NCBI GenBank assembly: GCA_905178155.1
Contig: CAJINV010000007.1
Location: 3,800,265 to 3,864,264, forward strand
Source of the DNA: Amoebophrya sp. A120
Lineage: Eukaryota > Sar > Dinophyceae > Syndiniales > Amoebophryaceae
Length of the DNA: 64,000 bases
Reading direction: 5' to 3'
Every line of letters begins with the position of its first letter. The stretch's first letter is position 1. Both the position numbers and the translations under genes were made by a program. Below the pieces are notes generated by a model that ran no database searches, was not told where the DNA came from, and saw only the letters and a program-made list of their open reading frames with translations. Positions 22,978-35,000 of this stretch are shown here, one piece after another.

Positions 22978-25900
22978 CCCCTCCTGCAATCGTCGCCAAA
23001 AGCCATCGCTGACCCATGTCCATTCAATGCATGTAAGCATAAGTCAGTCTGAAAAGAGTGAACTACTTACAATCACGTCGAAGCTCAGGCGAGCTCGACT
23101 AAAGTCAATACTCCGAAAGGATGTAAACCGGTCCGCAACGCAATTCAGGTCTGTGCCCACTCCCACGTCTACCCTCATCCTGAGACGGTGGGTCTCGCAA
23201 TGCTGTAAGCGCTGGAGATGATCCTCACTGGATAGAAAGCTTCTGACGCTGTTCTATACAGAGCGACAATCGACAACGTCACGGCATGGCGAGTAGCGGC
23301 GCAAGAATTGCGTAGCGACTCTCTGCTTGTGTCAAAATCAAAACTCTACTAATGGCAGGCACGCTCGCAGAAAAGCTACCTGTCCCCTCCTCGAATGAGA
23401 AGCGTCCAGCGCGCTCTAGCGTGCGCGATCCTGTCACGAAATGTATACTCATTGCGAAAACTCTTCTCTAACTTCAGAAATCAGCGTAGCCAGCCTCAGA
23501 GCTCACTAGACGGGTCCCCTCCTCAGATGAAAGTCCCCAGGCTGAGTCCGAAAACTGCAGATGCCGTATCTGGGTCCTTACAAACTGAGAGGTGGCTGCC
23601 CGCAGCTAACTCAAGGGTCTGAAGATAAATCTACAGAGAATCTGGAGAAAGTCTACTCTATTTCACTACGAGGGAAGTTCGTAAGCTTCTGCTACTACCT
23701 AGGGCCCAGACTATGAAACTCGACACATCATAAGACTTGCTGCTCCGTCTTTGACGTTGACTAAGCACCAAGGGGAGGCTTGGCGCGTCTATCTGTCTAG
23801 CCACTTCCACTCTGGGCTTCCAAAAGTCAGCTTCAGGCGTGGCCTCGTGCGTAGCTAGGGAATGTCGTCTGTGTATCCTGTGCATCATCCACACACTAGG
23901 AATCTCACTCCTCCTGCGATGACTTGACGCAAGGGAAGAAATTTCACTAGCTATCAACTACGTGGAAAAGTGTAAAGCAAAATGGATCACACCTATCCGG
24001 CGCCACGCCACACGCTCAAGCATCTCGCTTCATCTGTCAAACCTGTCGCAGGTCCATCTCTGTCCACGCTTCGCGCGTATTCGTTAGTCTATGACTCACT
24101 ATTCACTTTCTGCTTTCGGGAACTGTTGCTATCTAGAGGATAGGCTTGCAACTGAGATAGTCGCTATCTTTCATTCCTGGAAACTCCGCTTCAGGTAGGT
24201 CCCAGCGGACTGCGATGCAGAATGAGTCGCCGAAGCAACGCAACACAGACCACCAAAAAGGGCTACCGTAATCATTGTTCAGATAGAATCGACTTGATCT
24301 ATCAGAATCAGCGGGGTCACGCACTTAGCTCACCGAGTCACCCCTGACTTTCGTCATTGACTCTAGGTCTCACGCAGGCACAGGGCCACACGAGAAGAAC
24401 ATACCTAGGTCGATTGGACACCTTGACCATGCAAAGTAGGGTCGAGACACAGGGTCCTTGAGCTGCTCAAAAGTCGCTCTTGGAGTATGAGACTCACCCA
24501 TCAGCTCAGTGCATCTGCTGGGTCTGAGTAAGAGGTCACTAGTCATGGTAGATCTAGCCTCAGAGTGAGTTTGTATCTAAGTGCACCAGGATCGGGTCTC
24601 CATGCTTCTCAGCTTAGGGCTGGAGGCATGTTGCATCAGGTAGCCTCGACGCTTTTCCAGCGGTGAAGCGCTCGAACCTCCGCAAGCAAGCCTCCCAAGG
24701 TAGGTCGACTGCCTGTGATTCGATGCAGTACCCACTCGCTCACGAGTCGCCATGTAGATGCTGAGCATGTTGTAGTGCGGAGGCGAACTCCCTACCACAT
24801 ACACACACTCACCCGACTTCGTCCGCGTCAAGTCTTTCATAGAAGAACGACACCGCGTCAAGTGCGTCTTCTTATATTTACAGCATCGGAGTTCTGGACA
24901 CGAGTGGAGTCTCGCTTATCAGCGATCTTCCGCCACGAACCTAGAACCACAAGACTACAATCTGGACAGCTCGAACCGTGCAAAGGCACTTTCTTAGACA
25001 ACTCACGCGGGACCGCGTAAGCTTGTCTTGTATAGAGCTAGACCTCGCGGACTAATATGCTCTATGTCTCCAGACTGTGTTCTTGTCACAAGCTGCCTCG
25101 GGGTCTTCCAACCTCGTGCGTCAGCTTGCGCCTAACTGAGTTGGCAATCCAGGGCTCCTTCACTGAGAGCATACCTCTCGAGCCTTTCTCTCACTTACTG
25201 GATTCTTCAACGCCTTCACCTCATCGAAGGGTCTAAGCTTGACTACTATGGACTTCTCTCATGCGTTTCGTCCAACTTCGATCCTCCCAGACGAGTCACG
25301 CGCACGACATTGCTCTACCTGGGTGCCAATCAGGAAAGTAGTCATAGCGATCATCTATTGAATCGGACTTCACAGCATGAGCAAAACTGAATCTTCCTCC
25401 TCCTGTCCTGACGACGTGCAAAGCAATGTCTCTCCCCTCCTCAGATTGAAAACCATCGGAGCATCGGAGAACGGACCAGAGGGGTTCAGTTCTGTACTTC
25501 TCTCCGTTTAGTTTCTATAAGACTAAGCCTTCCGCCTTCTTCTCAACGTGCTCCACCCCATGAACCTCCAGGCGATGAGCCGACCATCCATCTATGGTCT
25601 AGTCGTCCAAGCGCGGGCTGAACCGGCTGTGACGCGCCGTCTCGAAGGGCAAGATGATCTCTCTAGATAGGCTTCGCTTCACATACAAAACAGAGCTTCC
25701 CCATCGTGCGTGCCGAATCAGGAAAACCCAGCTGGAGAATAAGCCTACAGACGCAGAGGACTTTCAGCAGTATCCAAGCAACCAGGCTAACCGATAAAGC
25801 TCGCACAGGGATAGAAGGGGGCCACCAACTGCCGAGGGCAGTGGTAGTCTCTGCAGCTTCTCACGCGTGTCTCGCGCTTTCTCACTTCCTCTAGGCATCT

Positions 25901-26970
25901 CACCTTCTCAACATGGATTCTGTACTTTTGCGCTAACCTCCATGGACAGGACCTGAATGGGCTTCCTGTGTCCGATGGGTTTGCGGCGATTGCTCATCAC
26001 TTGACGAGATCACCACTCAGGACTTCTCCTCCTGTCTGCTAACCAGACCGAAGAGATTCACGAACCGAATTCGATGACAACTGGGTCTCTCGGCTCATGT
26101 CCTGGCGAGTACACACACAAGGATAGACATTCTCAAACAGATTTCAAGTTTCTAGAACTGGCCCGACTATCTACTTCCACTCTATCTACTCTGACCGATA
26201 CTCGGCGCTGCTGCGCTGGCTCTCAGGCCACGCAGAACACCTCTAAACGGGCTCGAAGCTCGTCGAACTCGGTCACGTCATCCATCAGCTGCTTGCTTCG
26301 CGTCGTCCTTCGTCGTCCTAGAGTGTTTCAATCATTTCAAAAGGTCACTCACTCACAGTCTTCAGCTCATAGCGGTTGCAATAGCAGCTGCGTCAGAAAC
26401 GCTGCATCGCTATGCTTCAAGTGCTTCTGAGCATCATTCACTAAACTAATGCTGTCTATTGACAATCGACCTCGAGACCAAGGCAGCTGGGACTGCTAGC
26501 TTAGCTGTTAGGCTAGGCCTGCTGTCTCAGAGCCTCCCAGGTGGGCCTCATGTCTTTGGTCGTTGTCTGTCATACATACAATCTATCTTCACTTCTGTCA
26601 ATTCATTCTACTTGGATCCTATTCAAATTCTGATCTACTTCATACATAGAGTCCCTGTCTTCCTTCCTTTACCAGGTCACGAGACGCAGTCCAGATGCTT
26701 TAGCGTGTTTGTTTTGCCAGGTCACTTGCGTAACCAGCTCAACAAATTCAGCACATCTGTCATCTTCCGCATCTCGAACACCTTCAAACGCAACAACACA
26801 AATCGGCCACGCTTTTCTTCGCTTGCCGTTGTTCTGCGCGTTTCCGCTTTTCGTTTTTTTGTACTTTTTCAAACACGTTGGCGACATGTTTCATTTTTCT
26901 TATTCGGTTGCAAAACCCACTCAGTTGCTGAACTGATGGGATGTGAGAAAAGGAATCTTCATCCACTCAC
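22978..26970. other. LTR-element interior without recognisable coding sequence
   Basis: About 4 kb between the left LTR and the minus-strand ORF. Its base composition is balanced, without the third-position bias of the coding exons nearby, and it is broken by stops in all frames; the longest frame, 26459-26974 (+, 171 codons), shows no domain. I looked on both strands for reverse-transcriptase YxDD, integrase and protease patterns and saw none. Confidence 0.6.
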
Positions 26971-27804
26971 TTAAGGAAGAACTTTGATCATCCGCGCATA
27001 CTTCAAATCAAACAGGAATCCGTGAGGATGGTCCTCGTTCTTCCCTTCCTTCGGTTCCTCGGTCTTGCTCTCGCTCGTCTTCTTCTTGTTCCCCTCTTCG
27101 TTGTTCGCGTTTTCCTCGTCCTCCTTGCTTTCTTCGTCTCCGCTCTCGCGCTCGTCGTCCCCACTGCTTCCGCTGCAGCTCGTGAAACGGGGATCATCGG
27201 GGTGAGCGATCACCGACTCCAACGAGGGGGAGGGCGGCGGGGTCCGGAGTTCCTCGCTTTTCGGTTGGAACTGGCGCCAGGGCCGGAACTCCCGGGGCGG
27301 CGGGCGGTTTTCCTTGCGGCCGGTGCGAGGCGGGCCCCCATGGTATCCCAGGAAACCCATCCGGTAGGTTTCTCCGGGGCGGTTACCGTACGGGTGCCCG
27401 TGGGCATCCCATTCGTCCGCGTCCATGCTGCTCGTTTCGGCCTCCTCGTTCTCCGTTGTTCCGCTCTCCGCCGCGCTCTTCTCCGCCTCCGCCTTAATCC
27501 GGTGGATTTCTTTGCCAACGTTCTCGATGCGCTTCGCCGTCTTCTTGCCGTCGCAGTTCCGGACGTTCGCGCGGAGTTTGCTGCGCTGCTCCTCCAAGGC
27601 GTCCAAGTAGGCGGCGCGGGTTTCTCCGCGGTGCTGTCTGCTGCGGTCCCGAGACTCGCGGCGCAGATGCGTGCCCTTCGGGCGCACCAAGTAGCGGACA
27701 CGCAGGCGGTCGGGGTCTTCTTCGAGCTGTTTCGCGCCGTGGCGCTCAGTGGCTCGCTCCGCTCGCAGGCGTTCCGCACGGGTGCCGGCGCTAAGGCTGT
27801 CCAT
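26971..27804 (-). CDS. charged gag-position ORF of the LTR element
   Basis: An ATG at 27804 opens a 277-residue frame on the minus strand, 77 nt inside the right LTR. The N-terminal half is Arg/Lys/Glu-rich and probably helical (RAERLRAERATERHGAKQLE, then repeated RxxSRDRSRQHRGETRAAY-type sequence). A central Gly/Pro-rich part follows (GHPYGNRPGETYRMGFLGYH). The C-terminal half is acidic and Lys-rich (GDDERESGDEESKEDEENAN) and ends KYARMIKVLP. There is no CCHC zinc knuckle or retroviral capsid signature. Strong G+C at third positions and the long open frame suggest real coding, unlike the rest of the interior. By position it is the counterpart of gag; by sequence it could equally be a captured host fragment. 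A GTGAGT directly after the stop resembles a splice donor. Confidence 0.45.
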   Translation of the reverse strand: MDSLSAGTRAERLRAERATERHGAKQLEEDPDRLRVRYLVRPKGTHLRRESRDRSRQHRGETRAAYLDALEEQRSKLRANVRNCDGKKTAKRIENVGKEIHRIKAEAEKSAAESGTTENEEAETSSMDADEWDAHGHPYGNRPGETYRMGFLGYHGGPPRTGRKENRPPPREFRPWRQFQPKSEELRTPPPSPSLESVIAHPDDPRFTSCSGSSGDDERESGDEESKEDEENANNEEGNKKKTSESKTEEPKEGKNEDHPHGFLFDLKYARMIKVLP

Positions 27805-27880
27805 GGTTTTCAAAGCTAAGGCCGAAGGGCTAAACCTTAAAAATGCGAGGAATTTGCTAAAGTTGGCGCAAGTTTGGCAG

Positions 27881-28193
27881 TGTTGGAACACACGAAGCCG
27901 CTAAAGGGTTCAAAATGCTAAAGCTTGACACAGCTAGCAAAATCCTAAGAACTCACACGGCAGGGGCTGCGTATGCCTCTAACTGCCAAACCTGGGAAAG
28001 CATAGGAACAGGGTCCAGGGTCTCGATCATCATCATCGTCATCATCATCATGCTAGCGCTAAGCCTAGGGCTGAAGGATCTCGATCACACTGCTAGCGCT
28101 AAGGGTCAAGATCGTAAGCATTTGGATCAGGGTCATGGTGCTAAGCTTAGGCATTTGGATCCGGAGCGGTGCGTAGAGTGCATCTCGTCAACA
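27881..28193 (-). repeat. right LTR (5' LTR in element orientation)
   Basis: 313 bp, identical by eye to 22665-22977 except the last base. It ends CAACA and is followed at once by the duplicated target GCTAC. Any promoter for the minus-strand ORF would lie here. The 160-codon plus-strand frame starting at 27915 is an LTR by-product. Confidence 0.9.
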
Positions 28194-28198
28194 GCTAC

Positions 28199-29021
28199 AG
28201 ATGCCCTCCAAAATCAATGCGTGTGTATTACGTTCTTCACCACCACAACCTGCACCACTTACGGAAAAAATAACTTACACTATGTATTCCACGCAGAACA
28301 AAAATGTATCACAGAAAAGAAAAACGGCATGCTGCATGAGCTTCCACTTGAGAAGCGCTCGCATCCCTCGTTTGTTTCTTGTATCATTCTACAGTAACAA
28401 TACCAGTTTCAATTCTAGATGATTGTAGTGGAGCAGGAGCTAGTGTATCGGTTATCGTTATTCTCTACCAAGTAAGTACAATACTTCACCGCTCTGGAAA
28501 TCTGGACGTAATCGCGAAAACTACCTTGTAAAAGAAAGAAAGACCCCAATTGTACTGCGCTTGCGCTAAGCACTTCGTCTCAGATCAAGATTGATGCGTC
28601 TCCTGAGATACGTCTGAAGGAGGTACCCTGAAGCGCTATGTCGCTTTCGTCTGATGCTAGTTTTCTTTCTGCTTGTTCGATAGCATTGTACCAGGTTGTG
28701 CTGCAACCTCAAAAATGAAATGCGACCTGCACGACTTGCTTCTTAAGCAAATCATGTGTGTAGCTCCTGAGTTCCGCTACAAACAAACATGTCTTGTCTA
28801 CATGCACCGAGGGTGGAGCGATGTGCATATCTTATCTTCTATGTTAGTTCTCCAAGTAGATGGAGGTGATGGAACAGGCAGCTTGAGCTTGTCTGTCACA
28901 CAGGTGGGAGTGATGTTGTCGCGGCCTCTTTCGCGTTTGAAATCAGGAAGTTTAGAACGAGCGCAATTGATGTTTGGGTTTGCGTTCTTATTACCACCCT
29001 CCAAAACCGCCCGAGACAAAA
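28199..29021. other. intergenic between LTR element and coiled-coil gene
   Basis: Mixed composition with a short open frame (28673-29059) that overlaps the next gene in another phase. Nothing functional is identifiable; the upstream promoter of the coiled-coil gene should be here. Confidence 0.5.
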
Positions 29022-30972
29022 ATGCAGCAACCCTATCATGTAACCGCTTCCGCACCTGACGACAAGATCGATCCTTGGCTGGTGAAGCAGGTTACTGCTG
29101 CGACGAAAAAGCCTTTTGCTTTCTTCGAGAATAACGACGCGCGAAAATTTCGAGAGGACGAGCAGCCCGTCTACACGCTGCTCGACAAGCCCTTCCCGAG
29201 AGACGGGGCAAGCGGAACAAGTACAGTTGGAGCTGCAGAGTTGAAGGGCGGTGGTCCTCGCGAAAAAATTGCCAAAAAGAACAGTACAAGTGCTACCTCG
29301 TCTGTTGTATCTTCCACTGCAGCTGCAGGAACACGAACAACAGCAAGTGTAATCCCCGAGGCGAAATTTGCGTCGTCGAAGATGGACAGCACGTCTTCAA
29401 AGAGCGGCACTGCTGCAGTGAGAGAACCCGTCACCTCGAATAAAGCGAAGTTTCCTCCGAGGGTTGCGCAGACACCTGCCGCAGGTGCTGGTGCGGGTAC
29501 GGCCCCAGGAATGTCAACAGCTTCATCGGGCAGAAGAAAATCGTCGGGGGCCGCTGTTTCGGCGACCATACAACCAGCTGCAGCTGCGCCCTCTGGGTCC
29601 TCTTCCTCGAGATCAAGGACCAGACCACCGGGCGTGCCATCCCTCACAAGCGGCATCAAGAACATCAATGGGTGTAGTGCTTCTGCGAGTGTGAGTGAAA
29701 AACCGAAAGAAATAACGAACGTGGCCAGCTGCGGCAGCAAAAATTCTCTCTCGGCCTCGTCTGGTAGTGCGAAGATGAATCAGCGTGGTTCACGCACGGC
29801 ATCCAGTAAAGGATCCTCAGCGCCACATAAGCAGCCAGATCCCGCTACGACAACCGCGGTTCCGCCTTCCTCGGGCAGGAGTGCAACAGCTGGGAGAAGC
29901 TCTAGCAGTGCTGCGACGTCGCACCGAACTAAAGACGCAACAAGAGGCGAGAGCACAAGTGCGGCTTCCGTTGGAAGTGCCTCTGCCACCAGAAGCCGGG
30001 CAAGCAAAGGGCCACCGAGCTCCTCGTCTCAGCCAGGGAGTTGTGCAAAAAAACCCGATGACAGGCAACAAAGCCGTAATCGGACGGCGAAACTACAAGA
30101 GAAGGAGAATAGTAAAGACGCCAGCGCGGCCAAGAATCCTAACATCGAAAAAAGACCACTTTCTCCGCCGCTGCCAGCACCAGCCGACCCCGCCGAGCCC
30201 GACGACGGCTCCGACCTGGATGAGGCGATTACCAAACTTCGGCTGCAGAACTTTCAAAAGAAGTACATGCTGTTGCAGCAGAAGCGGGCAGAGGAGTTGA
30301 ACGAGACCATCCAGTTAAACGAAAACGTCCGCAGGGCTCAGCAGGAAGCCAGTTTGTTGAAGCAGGAGCGGGTACGGAAAGACAGCGAGATTTGTCAGCT
30401 GCGGCTGCGCCAGGAGATGGTCGAAGCGAAGGCGAGCAAACACAAGGCCGAATTGCTGCGGTTAGCCGAGGCGTACGAACGACTGCAGGCGGAAAAGAAG
30501 AAAGTTCAGGTAAAGTGGAGTGACTGCGTGAAGTTTTTTGTCATGAGCGGCCTTATGAGGTCGCATGCCGCGGCATGGCCTCTTCTTTCTTGAACTGAAT
30601 CTGCGTCTACCTTCAATATTCAATGAAAAAAGCATCTACCGTACTTCTTGCCCCCGAACTTAAGAACATACCCCTCCACCTCCACAGGACTCTCTCCACG
30701 AGCTGGAGCAGCGATCGCAGGAGCGCGACGCGCTGTTGCTTTTCTACCAGGTGCGGGAGCGCGAGTTTACCAGCACCGACGCGGAGAACCTAGAGCTGAA
30801 ACAACAGAACCAAAGACTGAAGGAGCAAATTGTGTTTCTCTCCGGTCTGGTGTTGCAGTCGTCGGACAAAGAAAACAAGCAGGCACAGGAGCTGTATTTC
30901 CGAGGTGACGATTTCAAGTGGCCCGGGGGAATGCAGGAAGAGGAAGTGTCAGGAGAGCAGAAGGATGACTGA
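29022..30972 (+). CDS. coiled-coil protein with disordered N-terminal half
   Basis: Exons 29022-30509 and 30688-30972 give 590 residues; the 178-nt intron is GT-AG, phase 0, with a pyrimidine-rich acceptor (CCTCCACCTCCACAG). The first ATG in frame after upstream non-coding sequence is 29022 (MQQPYHVTASAPDDKID). Residues 1-60 are compact (WLVKQVTAATKKPFAFFENN), 60-395 are Ser/Ala/Thr-rich and disordered, and from about 400 to 560 there is a long heptad-like coiled coil (KLRLQNFQKKYMLLQQKRAE and ERLQAEKKKVQDSLHELEQR, the latter crossing the intron). It ends with an acidic tail (FKWPGGMQEEE). This architecture suits a structural or tethering protein of centrosome, basal body or cytoskeleton, but no family is recognised. 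Confidence 0.75.
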
Positions 30973-32084
30973 AGTTGATGCAGACATGACGTTCTTTTAG
31001 TTTTACTTCTCGGATCCTCGTGGTGGTCGGTGAGCTACTTTCTCTCCCACCGCGGCTACGCAGCAGCTGTCTTGTTTGTGCTTGGGCCTGATCTTTATTT
31101 AGCAACCTCGCAGTCGCATCGAGATATTCGCACTCTAGCCTTAGCCCCTTGACCAGCTTAAGGCTACTACCGATCCAACATAATCATCACCATCTTCTAC
31201 TTCTACCTCGTTTTCGCATTGCTCACTTTGTTGGATGTCTTGGTTGGAGATCGAAAGAGCTGGGGTGAGGCCTTACAACTTTTCGACGACCAGAGGATAA
31301 ATTCCACAAGCTCTTCGTGATGAGTGATGTGCTCGCAGCTGCCCACTCCCTGTTGTACTCTTTCGTCATGAACTTCTCGAGTCTAAAACCAAAACTACAC
31401 TATCGTGGTTCTTTTTCACAACATTGATTGGTTCTTCAAGACTCAACCGTGTTTTTTTGTATGATGCTATCGTGAAGGTACTTTCATCTATGATGTTGAG
31501 CACTGCCTAGAGGCAGTTGCCCTCCCAACTCTTAGTACGAACTATGTAGCTTGTACTAGCTGCTGCGAATTGAGTGGTCGCAGATCCACAAGAAACCGCG
31601 TTTTGCCGATTCAAAATGGTCGATTCTTCAGTCTTCGTTCTGTTCGAGCTCAACGTGCGTTGCTATACTGTTCTTACTCCGTTGCCACGTTTGCAGCGGC
31701 TACACAGTGACGCGAGCGAACCTGCGAGAGGGAGATGAATAAAGCCACCCATCAGGTCGACATCGGCATCCCCGAGGTGTAGGTGGTTAAGTTTGATGAG
31801 CAAGGAGGCTTTGAGAGTTGCTGAGGAGCTGGTCGTGTGGCCGTGTGGGAGATGATGCCGGACTTCAGCTGAGAAGTGTGCACTTTGTGTTGACCACCCA
31901 CCCGTAATGCCATCAACTTCAAATTAGCCGTGGTCTTCTTTGGCGGTTGCGGTTCAGGTTTTTCTTGAAGCAGGTGAATAAATCTTTTTAGCACACTGCA
32001 CAAACGAACGGATTCTCATTGTGATATGGCCAGCACGACCGCACGTGCTCAAACTCAACAAGCGCCGCACCGACCCACGAGAAG
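30973..32084. other. intergenic, no gene seen
   Basis: About 1.1 kb with no convincing open frame on either strand. It separates the coiled-coil gene from the formin gene and must include the formin promoter. Confidence 0.55.
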
Positions 32085-35000
32085 ATGAGCAGGACCGGCA
32101 TGATGAGACCGCAGCAGAACCACAACCCCGGTGCCGTCGAGCAGCCGACCACTAGCGCACTCGACGTGGTCGCGGTCACCCCCCGCGTGGTGATTTTCCG
32201 CAGCCCCTGGCTGCTCGCAACGCACCGGGAGTGCCACCGAAACAACGTGGACCAACTGAGTCTTTTTTTCGAAGCCTTTGCACAGAAGCACGCCGAAGAG
32301 GATGTGCGGAAAGGAGTTGTAGGGAGAACATCGAGCTCTTGTTGCGGGTCCTCGTCATCCTCGTCCTCTTCAAGCAGTGCTGGTTCGATTTCGAGAACTC
32401 GTACTCGAGATGCTGACCATAATTCGCCCGCCGACTCCGTTGCTCCTGTAAAAGGATCCTACCAAATTTTCGATTTGAACGGAAACGAAAATTTGCGAGA
32501 TTTCTTGCAGTCCAAATTCAACTCACGACTAGTCAGCTTCACCTCGCCGGTTGGAGCTGCGACTAGCTCGTCTTATGCGACGGGACAGCCCTCTGGCACA
32601 ACAAGCAGTGCGGCTGGAGGTGCAGGAGAAGCGGGCAGTCGCAACTCCGCCACACAGCTGCATGACCGAATAGACCTGCAGCAAGAGCAGCTGTCTATAG
32701 CAAGCAGAGCCACTGGCTCCAGCACCACAAGATCTACAGCGAACGGTCCAGGACCGCCGGCGTTGGAGCTTGTGCTCGAGTTCGCGCTGGCCCTGAAGTG
32801 GTGGCTGTCGGTGGACAGGAAAAACGTCGCGTTTGTGCACTTCAAAGACAGCTCCTACTACAACCTCCTCTACCTGCTGGCCATCTCGTTTGCCGCTTCA
32901 ACAGCAACAGGCAGAAGTGAGGGTGGTTCGTTGATGTTACAACCGGAAGGACTGGCTGAGACAAGCAAAGAGAAAGATAGCGATAGTGGATCGGTGGACG
33001 GAAAGTTGAAAAATGCTGTCGAGTTGTGTGGGAGCAGGTCCTCCTCGTCTTCTGATGCTGTATCAGCCTCCACGAGCACGGTCATCTCCGCCCGGGACAA
33101 CTCGTGCCCGCCACCGCCGTTTCGAAGCCCAGAGGTGCTGCAGGGAATCGGTTTGGTGTCCACACCCAACTTCACCCGATCGAACTCTGGGAATAAGCTT
33201 GCGGAATCTACTTCTCGCGCCTCAGCGAACTACGACGGGCGTGGTGTGGCTGGTGACGTACAGGCGAGAAGGGCGTCGAGAATGGCGACTGCGGAGGAAA
33301 GTGCGCATACGCTCTTTCAAGGCGAGGTCGGAAGTGCTTGCGATTCTACTGGTAACAACTTCTGCAAAAAGTTGGTAGTGCCATTAGCCGGACCGTTCGC
33401 ATCATCAAGAGGGGCACAAGCGTCGAACAGTCAGCATCGCGGAGAAGTAGAGAGTGGGAACCTGTGCGCCAGCGCAACATCAAGTAGGGCGGCAGATGAA
33501 GGTGTTGTGCACTTGATGCTGGTTGACATAGCCGCACCTGCTGAAAGGGCATGTTCTTTGGCTGCACCTTTGCGCAAGTACAATCACAGCAGTGGTGCTG
33601 GCAGTGATCGTGCCAAAGTCGCTTTCGGACAAGAACCGCAGTTCCGCTCATGGAAAGAGATTTTGGACACCTTGCTGACGACAGCACCAGGGAAGCAGCA
33701 GGGAACAACTAACGACGAGAAAATTCCAACTTCGAACACATCTGGCATCTCCGCAGTCGCTCCCTTACGAAATTCGTCTTCCGCGAACGTGATCTCTCCG
33801 TCGAAAACAGGACCAACGGGATCGAGCGTTTCCTCGGTCGTAAAGATGCTTCTCTTTTCCTCATCGAGCAGCTCAACGAGCGGTGGTACTACATCAGGCC
33901 CTGGATCTTCTTCTTCATCTAGCAGCAGCTCCATGATGATGCCCGCGTCCTGTGTGCGTTACCTGACCTACGTCCAGGAACTGCTTCGCACCTGGCCTAG
34001 GGAGATGGGTCGGATTTGCGATTTACGACCCGTGCGGGATGAAACTGCTGATGCAGCAAGAAAAGCAGCTGCTGACCAAGAACTTGCACTAGATGCAAGA
34101 AAGCAACCAAGTCTAATCGCTTCGTCCAGCTCGGAAGAAAATCTCCGCGTTGCCGCGGTCGAAGACCCCGGGGGTTCTGATTTGTCCACCTGCGAGCCGT
34201 CTTCGGGCATGGTTTCTTCCGGTGGGTCAACATTTTCCGACACTACTGCTAGCAGGAAGATGAAAGCGAGTGAGGCTTCCAATGGTGTCCGTAATGGCTC
34301 GATTGACGGTGTTGATGTCGGCGGAAAACCTGCTTCACTCGCAGACGCAGAAACGCAAAAGCCGAAGATTCGAACGCGGAAGTACCGGCTCCGGCGCATC
34401 AAGGTCAGCCATCCACCTGCGCCACCGCTGCCCCCACACCAGCACAACTTCGCACCACCATCCGCCGGACCGGTCTACCACGATACCGCAAACAGTCGCC
34501 CTCCACTGGCACTGGGAACTCACCACAGGATGAAGTTAACTTTCAAAATTTTCCATTTCAACCACGAGTTCCCGACTGAGACCGCTTCCGACCTGATTGC
34601 GACTGAACAGCATCACCTGCAACAAACCGCGACGTCCCCGGAGTTGAGCACATCGAGCACTAGCGAGGAGAGTAACACTAACAGCAAGCCGCACCCCTCG
34701 AACAGCAGCAACGCGCCATCGATCGCCTCCACGCACAGCCGGTGGAGCGAGCTCGAGCGGCAGCCGATGTGGCAGCCGAGTGCGCGGCAGAAAGGGCCGA
34801 TACGCGCGACCTGTGCGAGCTTGAGTCGGTCCCCGAACTTGGTAAGGGCGGTGGGGGGCGGCGGGGTGAGTGGTAATGGTCTAGCAACAGCAGAACAGCA
34901 AGACGACACGCTGTCCGCATCGGAGTTGCGCCGGTTGGCGGGCGCGGGCGGGAGCTGCACGCCGAAAACATCAGGGAGCTGCTACGACAGTGCTTCTGCG

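Larger units (their letters stand above)
22665..28193 (-). mobile_element. young, apparently non-autonomous LTR retrotransposon-like element
   Basis: Two direct 313-bp repeats (22665-22977 and 27881-28193) bound a 5529-bp element. It is flanked by a perfect 5-bp target-site duplication, GCTAC (22660-22664 and 28194-28198). The LTRs begin TGTTG and end CAACA (the left copy ends CAACG), the classical TG...CA form. I see no other difference between them, so insertion is recent. Minus orientation is favoured by a purine run (AGGAGGGG read on the minus strand, 22978-22985) next to the left LTR, placed as a polypurine tract, and by a gag-position ORF just inside the right LTR on the minus strand. 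No TGG-type primer binding site is evident. No reverse transcriptase, RNase H, protease or integrase is recognisable in the 4.9-kb interior. Because the LTRs are almost identical, the lack of pol is probably original to the element (LARD-like) rather than decay after insertion. Confidence 0.88.

Noticed and set aside
27022-27819. 265-codon plus-strand frame of hydrophobic character
   Set aside because: Antisense to the charged minus-strand ORF; its Val/Leu/Ala richness mirrors the Glu/Arg/Lys codons on the other strand.
27915-28397. 160-codon plus-strand frame starting in the right LTR
   Set aside because: The first part is the same peptide as in the left LTR (22699), so it is repeat sequence, and the rest runs into unrelated flank.
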